A stretch of DNA of 64,000 nt from NCBI RefSeq assembly GCF_012958305.1, contig NZ_JABBYO010000003.1, forward strand, positions 434,001 to 498,000, read 5' to 3'. Below the pieces are notes generated by a model, which had not been told where the DNA came from, ran no database searches, and saw nothing but the letters and a program-made list of their open reading frames with translations. The stretch comes from Tautonia rosea (lineage in GTDB: Bacteria > Planctomycetota > Planctomycetia > Isosphaerales > Isosphaeraceae). The position numbers were made by a program, and so were the translations under genes. This document shows, in pieces, positions 1 through 9,600 of this stretch (the first letter of the stretch is position 1; each line of letters starts with the position of its first letter).

Positions 1-72
1 GCCGAGGTCCAGCTTCGGGCCAACCTCGACGGCCTGACGCGCCTGCTCGAATCGATCGACGAGAATCACTGA
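1..72 (+). CDS. 3' end of an unidentified protein (partial)
   Basis: Frame 1 is open from the window edge to a TGA at 70-72 and encodes 23 residues with a helical, charged composition that ends in SIDENH. The start and any recognisable domain lie outside the window, so no function can be given. It reads in the same direction as rimO, with a promoter-like sequence between them, so it is probably the last gene of the preceding transcription unit. Confidence 0.45.
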   Translation, partial: AEVQLRANLDGLTRLLESIDENH

Positions 73-156
73 TCGATGAAGTGGTCCGTGTGATCCCGAA
101 TCTCCGACGAACCCAGGTGATGAACGCTCGAATTGCCTTTCCTCACGGTCCCGGTC

Positions 157-186
157 TTGGCGGGAATCCCCCCAACCCCGTATCAT
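157..186 (+). promoter_or_regulatory. candidate promoter for rimO
   Basis: TTGGCG at 157-162 (-35, 4 of 6 consensus) and TATCAT at 181-186 (-10, 5 of 6) are 18 bp apart. Transcription would start near 193, about 20 nt before the ATG at 215. An upstream in-frame ATG at 185 lies inside the -10 box, which argues against it as the start. Inferred by eye only. Confidence 0.45.
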
Positions 187-214
187 GTGTTGGAACTTCA
201 AACGCGGAGCGAGG

Positions 215-1663
215 ATGATTCCCGACCAGATGAAAACCGATCGAACCTTCCATTTTGTCAGCCTTGGCTGTCCGAAGAACACCGTCGATTCCGAGCGGAT
301 GCTTGGTCTACTGGCACAGGACGGCTACGTACCGGTCGCGGCTCCCGATGGTGCGGACCTGGTGATCGTTAATACTTGCGGATTCATCGACGCCGCCCGC
401 GCGGAAAGCCTGGCCGTGATCCGCGAAATGCTCGATCGCAAGGCCACCGGACAGGTCCGGGGGGTGGTCGTCGCCGGCTGCCTGGCCGAACGTCAGAAAG
501 ACCTGCTGCTCGAAGAGGTTCCGGAGGTTGATCAGGTCATCGGCGTGTTCGGTCGAGAAGAAATCGTCAAGGCGGCCGACCGCATCCTCGGCGGGCTCGA
601 CGAGCAACGCTCAATCTTCAATCCCGCCCCGATCCGGGCGATGGACGATACCGCCCGCTTGCGGATCACCCCCCGCCACCTGGCCTACCTGAAAGTTTCC
701 GAAGGCTGCAGCCGCTTTTGCACCTTCTGCGCGATTCCGTACATGCGGGGCAAGCATCTGACCAAACCGATCGAGGCCGTCGTGGCCGAGGCGAAGGAGC
801 TGGCCGCCGACGGTGTTGTCGAGCTGAACCTCGTTGCCCAGGACATGACCTACTACGGTGTCGACCTCTACGGTCGCCCCCGACTGGCCGAGTTGCTCCA
901 GGAACTGGACCAGGTCGACGGCATCCGCTGGATCCGCATTCTCTACAACTATCCAAATTACTTCACCGATGAGTTGTACGAAGTCCTCGGCTCGTCTGAA
1001 AAGATCATTCCGTACCTGGACATGCCGCTTCAGCATATCAACGACCGCATGCTCAAGATGATGAACCGTCGCCACACGCGGGCCGAGACGGTCGAGATTA
1101 TCCGGCGCCTTCGCGACGTGATGCCGGGACTCGTCTTGCGAACAACCTTCATCGTCGGCTTCCCTGGCGAGACGGACGAAGAGTTCGAAGAACTTCTGGA
1201 CTTCGTCAAGGAGACAAAGTTCGAACGGCTCGGCGTCTTCCCCTATTCGTTCGAACCCGATACCCCGGCCGCCAAGCTTCCCGGCCACCTGCCCGACGAC
1301 ATCAAGGCCCATCGTCGCGATCGGGTGATGGAGGCCCAGCAGGCCATCGCGTTTGACTTCAACGCCTCACTCGTCGGAAAAACGCTTGATGTCTTGATTG
1401 ACGGCCCAGCACCCTCCCATCTCGGGCCGGGGGTCTGGGTGGGGCGATCCTACGCGGACGCTCCCGATGTTGACGGCCTTGTCTTCGTCCGCGACCGGAA
1501 CCTGCGGGCAGGGGACTTGATTCCTTGCGAGATCCTCCTGACCGAAGGATATGATCTGGTCGCCCGGCCGGTGGAGGGAGCTGCCCCGAAGCGCAAGAAC
1601 CGACCTCGGCCGAGGGCGAAAAAACTCCCTCCGGCATCTCCCTTTACCATCTTGCCGGGTTGA
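215..1663 (+). CDS. rimO: ribosomal protein S12 methylthiotransferase RimO
   Basis: This radical-SAM enzyme adds a methylthio group to the conserved aspartate of ribosomal protein S12 in the cytoplasm. The product is 482 aa, a little longer than usual for the family. The N-terminal UPF0004 domain shows the cysteines expected for the second cluster (SLGCPKNTVDSE, NTCGFID, VAGCLAER). The radical-SAM motif CxxxCxxC is in SEGCSRFCTFCAIPYMRG near residue 170. A C-terminal TRAM region follows and ends in a basic Pro/Lys/Arg tail. The SLGCPKNTVDSE opening separates RimO from MiaB. I chose ATG 215 because GGAGCGAGG sits just upstream; ATG 230 is also possible, and ATG 185 lies in the candidate promoter. 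It heads a same-strand run with pgsA and uppP. Confidence 0.95.
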   Translation: MIPDQMKTDRTFHFVSLGCPKNTVDSERMLGLLAQDGYVPVAAPDGADLVIVNTCGFIDAARAESLAVIREMLDRKATGQVRGVVVAGCLAERQKDLLLEEVPEVDQVIGVFGREEIVKAADRILGGLDEQRSIFNPAPIRAMDDTARLRITPRHLAYLKVSEGCSRFCTFCAIPYMRGKHLTKPIEAVVAEAKELAADGVVELNLVAQDMTYYGVDLYGRPRLAELLQELDQVDGIRWIRILYNYPNYFTDELYEVLGSSEKIIPYLDMPLQHINDRMLKMMNRRHTRAETVEIIRRLRDVMPGLVLRTTFIVGFPGETDEEFEELLDFVKETKFERLGVFPYSFEPDTPAAKLPGHLPDDIKAHRRDRVMEAQQAIAFDFNASLVGKTLDVLIDGPAPSHLGPGVWVGRSYADAPDVDGLVFVRDRNLRAGDLIPCEILLTEGYDLVARPVEGAAPKRKNRPRPRAKKLPPASPFTILPG

Positions 1664-1736
1664 CCAGCGATCACGGTCCCTCGAAGATCAGTCGCTCATG
1701 CGATGACGTTTCCTTCGATTGCATAGAGGATCCGCG

Positions 1737-2327
1737 ATGCGAGTTGAGGCCAGTCCCAGCGCGAGCAAGCCGATCGGGGTTGTGAACATCCCGAACGCGC
1801 TCAGTGTGGCTCGCTTGTTCTTCGGGGTGGCAACGCTCTGGCTGATCGAAGTTGATTGGTACATTCCGGCGTTAGTCCTGTTCCTGATCGCGGCTGTTAC
1901 TGACGCCCTGGACGGCTATGTGGCCCGACTGCTGAAGCAGGAAACAGCCTTCGGGCGGCAGCTCGATCCCATGATCGACAAGCTCTTGATTGCCTCGGTC
2001 CTGATTTTCCTGGTTGCCATTCCCGGCAGCGGCGTCGCGGCCTGGATGGCATCGGTCATCGTGGTCCGAGAGCTGGTCATTCAGTGGCTTCGCAGCATGA
2101 TGGAAGGAAAAGGGGTGGCCTTCGGTGCCAAGATGGCCGGCAAGCTCAAGACGGTTGTTCAGTGTGCGGCGATCGTGGCCGCGCTTCTGACCCTCGCCCT
2201 CAGCCCCGACCCGGCCACCTGGGTTCTGATCAGTCGCGATCTCCTGATCTGGGTTGCCGTGCTTTTGACGATCTATAGTGGAGTGGAATACCTGGCCGTC
2301 GCAGCGCCGAAGCTGCGCAATATGTGA
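1737..2327 (+). CDS. pgsA: CDP-alcohol phosphatidyltransferase, PgsA-like
   Basis: Predicted to make phosphatidylglycerol phosphate from CDP-diacylglycerol and glycerol 3-phosphate at the inner membrane. The 196-aa product carries the complete family signature DG(x2)AR(x8)G(x3)D(x3)D, seen as DALDGYVAR ... FGRQLDPMIDK around residues 55-80, between several hydrophobic segments. The length suits PgsA. The start is ATG 1737 with AGAGGA upstream; an in-frame TTG at 1719 has no comparable site. The family also contains PssA and cardiolipin synthases, so the exact acceptor is inferred from length and the usual pairing with rimO, not proven. It is followed by uppP 56 bp downstream, so two consecutive genes concern membrane lipids. 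Confidence 0.85.
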   Translation: MRVEASPSASKPIGVVNIPNALSVARLFFGVATLWLIEVDWYIPALVLFLIAAVTDALDGYVARLLKQETAFGRQLDPMIDKLLIASVLIFLVAIPGSGVAAWMASVIVVRELVIQWLRSMMEGKGVAFGAKMAGKLKTVVQCAAIVAALLTLALSPDPATWVLISRDLLIWVAVLLTIYSGVEYLAVAAPKLRNM

Positions 2328-2383
2328 TGGTGTTCCGATTCGAATGCCTTCGTTTCCTTGTCTGATCCCCGAGTGACCGACCC

Positions 2384-3367
2384 ATGACCTGGTTCGAAGC
2401 CCTGACCCTGGCAGTGCTCCAGGGCCTGACGGAATTCTTGCCGGTTTCCAGCAGTGGGCATCTTGCGGTGGCGTCCTCCCTCTTTCACTCGCTGGGGGAG
2501 GTCGAGGATCGTCCCGATGGTCTCTTTTTTTTCGTGATGCTCCACCTAGGGACTTTGCTGGCGATCCTGGTCTTCTATCGCCGTGTGATGTGGTCAGGAG
2601 CCCGGGCGTTGTTGAGCGGAGGCGGTGTCGGGGAAACCCCCTCCCGCGCAATTGTTGTGCGGAGCGGGTTCCTGGCGTGTGTCGCGACCTTGCCGGCGGT
2701 CGTCGTCGGGCTGACTTTGAAGAGGACTGTGGACGAAGCCTTCGAGAACATCCTCGTCCCCGGTTTTGCGTTCCTTATAACGGCGGCCTTGCTGCTCTCG
2801 ACCACTCGGATGAAGGCGGGGTTGAAGGGACCCGCGGAGACGACCTGGGTCGACGCCTTGCTCGTAGGCCTGGCTCAGGCATTCGCCATCACACCAGGCA
2901 TCAGCCGGAGCGGTTCGACCATCGCCGCCGCCCTGGCGCTGGGGTTCTCGCGCACCTGGGCCGTAGGCTTCAGCCTTCTGATCAATGTCCCGGCGATTCT
3001 CGGGGCGTCGGTCCTGGTCGGGAAAGATCTCCGGATCGATTCCCTTGCTCCCGAGGTCATTCAGATGACTGTCCTCGCGACGATCCTCTCGGGGATTGTT
3101 GGGTATGGTGCGATTGTCTGGCTGGTTCGGATTGTCCGATCGGGTCGACTCTGGTATTTTTCTGTATACCTGGTGCTGCTTTCGGTGGTGGTGCTGGGGA
3201 CTGTGGCGATGACCGGGCGAAGCACCGAGTCGAGGGAGATGACCGATGGGCAAGGCCACCGATCGGCGACTTTGGACTGGCCCGGTGGGGTCGGCCTGGT
3301 TCGATCGGGTCCGGGGACCGAAGGGGCGGGCGACGACCTGGATCGTGCCGACTCCCCTGGCTCGTGA
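2384..3367 (+). CDS. uppP: undecaprenyl-diphosphatase UppP (BacA)
   Basis: An integral membrane phosphatase that recycles undecaprenyl diphosphate to the monophosphate carrier used for cell-wall and surface polysaccharide synthesis. The first catalytic region is visible near residue 15 (LQGLTEFLPVSSSGHL) and the second near residue 170 (PGISRSGSTIAAAL). Several membrane segments lie between them. At 327 aa it is longer than typical members (about 265-290). The last 40 or so residues are hydrophilic and are encoded in DNA that also encodes the start of the downstream nuclease in another frame, so this tail may be a neutral read-through extension. The core assignment is secure. Confidence 0.93.
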   Translation: MTWFEALTLAVLQGLTEFLPVSSSGHLAVASSLFHSLGEVEDRPDGLFFFVMLHLGTLLAILVFYRRVMWSGARALLSGGGVGETPSRAIVVRSGFLACVATLPAVVVGLTLKRTVDEAFENILVPGFAFLITAALLLSTTRMKAGLKGPAETTWVDALLVGLAQAFAITPGISRSGSTIAAALALGFSRTWAVGFSLLINVPAILGASVLVGKDLRIDSLAPEVIQMTVLATILSGIVGYGAIVWLVRIVRSGRLWYFSVYLVLLSVVVLGTVAMTGRSTESREMTDGQGHRSATLDWPGGVGLVRSGPGTEGAGDDLDRADSPGS

Positions 3368-6300
3368 CCGCCTGGCCCGTCGGCTCGCACAGGCTCCCGT
3401 CCGGTCACCCGCTGACCAAGTCTTCTGCTGGGCCGATCTCTGGCACGACCTCCGGACCGGCGACCCTGGAGGGCCCCTCTGCCTGGCTCCGGCCGGAGTT
3501 CGGGCTGCCTTGAAAGCGGCCATCGAGCAAGCCAGGGGGAACGGAGCCTTGCCCGTTTCGACGTCGGTGGCGGATTCCTCGGGCTTTCGCCGCCGAGTCT
3601 TCCGTCGGATTGCTCGATGGATGGCCGCAGGTCGGGCACCGACCGACCTTCCCCCGCCCATCGGCGCGGTTGAGGCCGAGGTTCGAGCGGTTTACCAATG
3701 CTATCAAGATGTGCTTGCGCGACTTGGGGCCGTGGATGAGGCGGGCTTACAGTCCTATTACGCCAGCTGGCTCCACCTGACCCGAACACTTCCCCGGGCC
3801 TGGGGATCGGTTGATCGGTTGGTCGTGGTGGAACCTCCAACCGAGGATCGTCCCGTCCGGCTTGCTATTGACGCGATGCGGCACTCGATCGCTCAGTTTG
3901 GGTTGGTCCTGACCTTTGACGGAGATCTGTCCCGCGCCGAGGTTGATGCTCCGGCCGCACGATTTCGCGAACGAATGCTCGCGTGGGGGTTCCTTGAAAC
4001 GTCGATCGAGCCGTCCGATGATCGCCCTGCCGGGCTTGTCTCGCTCGACCGACACCTGTTCCGAGAAGGGGAGGATGGTCAGGCTCGGGTCGATCAAGCC
4101 GAGGGACTCGCGCTTCAGGGAGCCTCGACCGGAGAGGGTCTGGCCCGTGTTGCGGCTGTCTGGGCTCGCGAACGCCTGGCCAGGGGGGAACCACCTGAGG
4201 AACTCCTGATTCTTGTCCGATCCTGGGATGAGCAGGCGTCGATCGCCGTCGAAACGCTCCGGGCCTGGGGGTTGGCCGTCGCCACCGGGAGCGATCGGCC
4301 CATCGGTTCCGACGCGGCAGTTCAGGCCCTGAAACTGGCAATGACCGTGCCGGTCGAGGACTGGGACACAGAACTCCTCGGCCGATTGCTCCGAAATGGC
4401 CGGATCCGCCCCGACTGGGACGAGGCCAGAGCGCATCCGATGGCCCTTGCTGCCACTGCCGCTGCCCTGCGCGAGGCCCGTGTCTACCGAGGTGACGATG
4501 CCATCGCCGAGGCCCTGGGCCAGATGGTTGATCACTCACCTTCGGGAACCGAAACAACCTCCAAGCCCGATTACCTTCGCCGCCATCGTCAACGCCTCGC
4601 GTGGTTGGGCGGAATTGCCCTGCCGGTCTTTGAGCGTCTATCTGAATCCCTCAAGGCCGTGGCTGTCAGCGGTTCCTGGTCGGAACAGGTCGATCGCCTG
4701 GCAGGGCTGGCGATTGATCTGGGGCTCGATCCCGAATCAGAGTCCGCACTTGGGCATCTGTTCGGCGCACTTGATGATCATGCGATGGTGCTCGATGGAC
4801 TCGGGAAAGGGGGGGAATCGTGGACCTGGTCGGCGTTCGTCGCCGAGCTCGAAGCGATTCTCCAGGACTTGCCCGCCCCGGAGGCGCCAACGGCCGGGGC
4901 CATCCGGTTTGCCACCGTTGATGAGGCGTCCGGAGTGCTCACGCGCCACATTCTCCTCACGAACCTCGCCGAGGGGACCTTCCCCAACCGATCCTCCGTG
5001 GGGCCGACCGCGGATCCTGAGGATCAGTCTCACGACGCACCCGAACCCGAGCACGAGGAGGAGCGACTCGAACTCGACGATGAAACCAGGGCTCCGATCA
5101 TCCGCCGAAGTGCTGCGGGACAGATGCGTTTGCGTTTTGATGAGACACCGATCGCCTCCTCAGAGCCGACTGCGTTTGGTCGGGAGATGGCTCGATTTCT
5201 CCGCGTGCTGGGCTCCGCAGAGAGGAGTCTGACCCTGGCCTATCCGACAAGTGATGAAAAAGGGGTCGATCAGCTCGCAGCCGGGTTCCTGGTCGAGGTC
5301 GAGACACTCCTGTCTGATGAGGTCAGGCAACTTGTGGTTCGGGATAACCGGAAGCTTGATCCGGCGCTTCGGGAAACGACGCCGCAGTCACCGCTGGAAC
5401 ACCGAGTCCGAGCGATGGCCCGAGCGGTGATCAACGATCCGAGCGAACTGGCCATGCTCGCATCGGTTCCTGAACATCGATCATTGCTTCGGGCCTCGGC
5501 CTCGGCCTTACTGATCAACGAGCGACGGTCCAGGATTCCTCCCTGGCGGCCTCGGCGACACGGAATCAGCCGATTCGAAGGGATGCTCCGCGACCCTCGG
5601 ATCATCCATCGGCTGTCCTCCGAGTTTGGTCCGGCGTATACCTTTAGCGCCAGTCAGCTGGAATCGCTGGCATTTTGTCCTTTTCAGTTCTTTCTCAGAT
5701 ATGTTTTGCGTCTTGATCCGATTGAGGAGCGCGACGAACTGGAGGAAGACCGGACCGCCGGCGGCAGCCTGATGCATGCGGTACTCGAAAGTTTGCATCT
5801 GGGTTTGCGCGACGAACCACCCTCTGACGGAATTCTGCTCGACGAGGCAATCGCCGATCGGATCGAGCGGGCTGTCCGAGACGAACTGGAGCGTGAGGTC
5901 AGGCCCAGCTCCGACGTGGGCCTGGGACTCAGGGCGATTGACGCCGAACGCATGGCACGGATCGGAAAGTCCTATGCTGACCAGTTCCGTCATTATTCAG
6001 AGTTATTCGGGCGTGATCTGGCTCCGGAGCATTTTGAATTCTCGTTCGGTGATGAGGAGCACCGTGACGGCCCGGCCCTCGTTCTGGGCGAAGGTGAGGA
6101 GCAAGTCCGGCTTCAGGGGATGATTGATCGGATCGACCTGACGCGGCATCCGTCCGGGTTGCTCTTTCGAGTGATTGATTACAAGACAGGCTCAGTCCCC
6201 TCCCGGAAGAAGCTGGAGGAGGGACTGGCCTTGCAGCTTCCGCTCTATGCGATGGCGGTTGAGCGGGCCTTGTCAGCCGAAGAAAATCCTCGGGCGATCG

Positions 6301-6605
6301 ACGCCGGCTACTGGGCCTTGCGGGGCAAGGGGTATGCCCCGCTCGTGACACTGGCCGAATACCGGGACGGCGACCTCTTCTCCCGAGAGGGTTGGAAACC
6401 CGGTCCCGACCGGATCGTTCGGTTCGTGCTTGATCTGGTCGATCGCCTTCGACGCGGCATGTTGCCTGCTCAGTTCGAGAAACCCGACTGCGAACGGAAT
6501 TGCGATTACCGAACCGTTTGCCGCTTCCATCAGGTCCGACAGGCCCGCAAGCCCTGGCCCGAGGCCCCGACGATGAGTGAGCCGGGCGAGGAGGACCATC
6601 GATGA
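3246..6605 (+). CDS. AddB-like PD-(D/E)XK nuclease with 4Fe-4S motif
   Basis: Likely partner of the following AddA-like helicase in processing DNA double-strand ends for recombination. The 1119-aa protein opens with a helicase-like region (LWTGPVGSAW, then WIVPTPLARDRLARRL) that lacks a Walker A GKT, so it should have no motor activity. The C-terminal nuclease domain has all the expected parts: AFCPFQFFLRY near residue 810, GSLMHAVLE, GMIDRIDL, VIDYKTG near 977 and QLPLYAMAV. CERNCDYRTVC near 1085 supplies the remaining cysteines of an AddB-type iron-sulfur staple. ATG 3246 is preceded by GAGGGAGA, and the N-terminus matches family expectations. It therefore overlaps uppP by 122 bp in another frame. 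It ends in an ATGA overlap with the helicase gene. Confidence 0.88.
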   Translation: MGKATDRRLWTGPVGSAWFDRVRGPKGRATTWIVPTPLARDRLARRLAQAPVRSPADQVFCWADLWHDLRTGDPGGPLCLAPAGVRAALKAAIEQARGNGALPVSTSVADSSGFRRRVFRRIARWMAAGRAPTDLPPPIGAVEAEVRAVYQCYQDVLARLGAVDEAGLQSYYASWLHLTRTLPRAWGSVDRLVVVEPPTEDRPVRLAIDAMRHSIAQFGLVLTFDGDLSRAEVDAPAARFRERMLAWGFLETSIEPSDDRPAGLVSLDRHLFREGEDGQARVDQAEGLALQGASTGEGLARVAAVWARERLARGEPPEELLILVRSWDEQASIAVETLRAWGLAVATGSDRPIGSDAAVQALKLAMTVPVEDWDTELLGRLLRNGRIRPDWDEARAHPMALAATAAALREARVYRGDDAIAEALGQMVDHSPSGTETTSKPDYLRRHRQRLAWLGGIALPVFERLSESLKAVAVSGSWSEQVDRLAGLAIDLGLDPESESALGHLFGALDDHAMVLDGLGKGGESWTWSAFVAELEAILQDLPAPEAPTAGAIRFATVDEASGVLTRHILLTNLAEGTFPNRSSVGPTADPEDQSHDAPEPEHEEERLELDDETRAPIIRRSAAGQMRLRFDETPIASSEPTAFGREMARFLRVLGSAERSLTLAYPTSDEKGVDQLAAGFLVEVETLLSDEVRQLVVRDNRKLDPALRETTPQSPLEHRVRAMARAVINDPSELAMLASVPEHRSLLRASASALLINERRSRIPPWRPRRHGISRFEGMLRDPRIIHRLSSEFGPAYTFSASQLESLAFCPFQFFLRYVLRLDPIEERDELEEDRTAGGSLMHAVLESLHLGLRDEPPSDGILLDEAIADRIERAVRDELEREVRPSSDVGLGLRAIDAERMARIGKSYADQFRHYSELFGRDLAPEHFEFSFGDEEHRDGPALVLGEGEEQVRLQGMIDRIDLTRHPSGLLFRVIDYKTGSVPSRKKLEEGLALQLPLYAMAVERALSAEENPRAIDAGYWALRGKGYAPLVTLAEYRDGDLFSREGWKPGPDRIVRFVLDLVDRLRRGMLPAQFEKPDCERNCDYRTVCRFHQVRQARKPWPEAPTMSEPGEEDHR

Positions 6606-9600
6606 AAGGCTCGGAGCAAACTTCCGAAGGTCTCGTACTGATCGAGGCGGCCTCGTCCCCTCCGCCGACTCCCGAGCAGCAACGGGCGCTCGATGCAAAG
6701 GTAAGCGTTGCGCTGGCGTCTGGCGCGGGTTGTGGAAAGACCCGGGTGTTGACCGATCGGTTTGTCCTTGCGTTGAACGATCGAATGGCGCTCGATCGCC
6801 TTGTCGCCGTGACATTCACCGAGAAGGCCGCAGCCGAGATGCGCGGCCGGATCCGGGCCGAGTGCCGACGCCGGATCAACGCCGGAGGGACCGACGCTCA
6901 CCACTGGCGACGGGTCCTTCGAGGACTGGAAGCAGGGCGAATCGGCACCTTTCACGGATTCTGTCTTGAACTGTTGAAGCGATTTCCGGAACAGGCAGGG
7001 TTGCCTCCGGAATTTGGCGTTCTGGAGGAGTCGATCGCCCCCACGCTCCGGGATGAAGCACTGCGAATCTGCATGCGTCGGTGGCTTGCCGCCGGGCATC
7101 CCGATCTCGTCGCCCTGGCCGTCGAGCTGGGGCTCGATGCTGTTCGGAACGGGTTACGCTCGCTCTTGCTCGGCCGAGCCCTGGCCAACCCAGGCCAGTG
7201 GGCCGAGTTGAGTCCTGCCGAGTTGGTTGATCACTGGCAATCGGCCTGGTTGAGCGAGGGGCAACCGTCGCTCCTCCAACGATTCGTGGATGAAGCCCGT
7301 CCGCTGCTTGAACTGCTGCGGAGCCATGAATGTGAGCACCCCGTCGGTGCCGAGCGTCGAGCCGTTCTGCTCAGCGAAATTCCTCTGTTGCCCGAAGCTC
7401 CGCATCCGGAGCTTTCGTTTGAAATGATTCGAGACCATGCCACGGTTGCGGGAGGAGGAACGGGAAAGCACTGGACGTCAATTGACGTCTACATGAGTGT
7501 GCGCGATGGTTACAAGACGCTTCGCGATGCCGTCGATCGCACCCGGAAATCGCTGCAGTGGGATGAGGATTTGACCCGCCGATCCGCTGAGCTGGGGGTT
7601 CGTTTCGCAGCGTTGGCTCGGGAGGCGCTGGAGGAGGTGGATCGGTTGAAACGGCGTCGGGAATTCGCCGACTTCGATGATCTCCTGATCAAGGCCCTGT
7701 CGTTGTTGCTCGATCGTGGAGACGACGTCCTCGCGTCGCTTCGCGAAGAGATCGAATTGCTTCTCGTCGATGAGTTTCAGGACACAGACCCGATCCAGGG
7801 CGCCATTGTTCAGGCTCTGGCCGGGGATGATCCCGCGATGGGTCGTTTATTTTTGGTCGGTGATTCGAAGCAGTCGATCTATCGCTTTCGAGGGGCCGAG
7901 CCGACGATCTTTACCCGATTTCGAGACGGTCTGGAGGAAGAGGGGCGGCTCTCGTTGACCGGCAACTTCCGGAGTGTGCCCGGGGTGATTCACTTCGTCA
8001 ATGCGCTCTTCGCGGATCTGTATACGGATCCCTCGGAGGCCCTTCGAGCCGAACGCGCCGTGCTTTCGACACCGGACGACCCCCCAGCCGTTGAGTTCCT
8101 CTGGGCGTATGAGCCGGAATCCTCAGGACGATCGAAAACGGCGACAAGACGGGTCGAGGCGGGGTGGATTGCCCGCCTCATTGCGGATCGACTCGAGCAG
8201 GGGTGGACCATTCAGGACCCGAAGGATGGCAGGTGGCGTCCGGCCCGACCCAATGACATCGCCATTCTCTTCCGAGCCTTGACGAACGTCGGAGTGTACG
8301 AGGAGGCGCTTGCCGCTGAGGGGCTCGATTATCACACCGTCGATGGCTCGGCGTTCTTTGCTCAGCAAGAAGTGCTCGACGTGGTCAACCTGCTGGCGGC
8401 GATTGAAGATCCGTTCGATCCGCTTGCCCTGGCAGCGACCCTTCGAAGCCCCTTCTTTGGCATCAGCGACGAGGGACTCTACTGGCTCGCCAATTCCCGA
8501 CCTGACCATCGGCCGGCCGATTTGCAGCAGAACCTCCGGAGCGCCGATCAGATCGTCGAGCTTGGCCCGGCGGATCGTCGTCGCGCGATTCGGGCGCGAG
8601 AACTCCTGTATCGCTGGCGATCGCTCAAAGATCGAGTTCCGATTGCAACGCTCTATGATCATGTGCTTGATGAATCGGGGTTTGAAGCGGCGATCGTGGC
8701 CGATCCGCTGGGCGAGCGTAAACGGGCTAACGTGCGCAAGCTGGTCCGTCTGGCGGGGTCGTACGATCGCGGGGGATATCCACTGGCCGATTTCGTGGCC
8801 CGGCTCCGGAACGATCTGCGGACCCTCGCTCGGGAGGACCAGGCCGCCACGAACACCGAGCAAGGGGATGCGGTTCGCCTCTTGACCATTCACCGGGCCA
8901 AGGGTCTCGAATTCCCGATCGTCATCGTGCCTGACCTCGATCGTGCCGCTCCTCCTCGATCGCAGTCAGTGATCGTGCATGATCGCTATGGACCGATCGT
9001 CCGCACGACTCCCGAGCCGGGCGAGGACCCCCCGAGCTTTGGGCAGGACAACTCACCTCGGGGGCTTGGCGAACTGTTGTACCGCGCCTCCGAGGATCGT
9101 GAGGAGCGAGCCGAAGCCGACCGACTCTTCTACGTGGCTGCCACCCGAGCGGTCAGTCATCTGATTCTTTCCAATGGGTTGAACAAGCCTCTGCTGCTCG
9201 GGGATCGCAGTCAGGAATCGTCTCGACAATCGTTCTACCGACCCTATTCCCCGGCAATGGTGCGCATTCATCAGCGCTTTGATCTGACGAACGGGTCGTT
9301 GCTGGCCGAGATTCCGGACGATTGGCCGGCTCCGCGAGTTGAAGTGATCACACGATCGCCGGAGCGGCAATCGTTGCGGAATGCCGTCACACGCAAACGC
9401 TTGGATCGATTGACGATTGCCCGAACGATTGTTCGGGCCACTTCAGGAGCGGCTCCCGATCGCCCGACTCCGGTGATGCGTCCGACCTGGATCGAGCATC
9501 TGCCGGAAACGGGGCTGCCTCCTTTTGCGAGTCGGGTCTTTCGCCTGATCCGAGGGGTTCTGTGCAACCCGGATGCTGCCTGGGTCGCCGACCCCATCGC

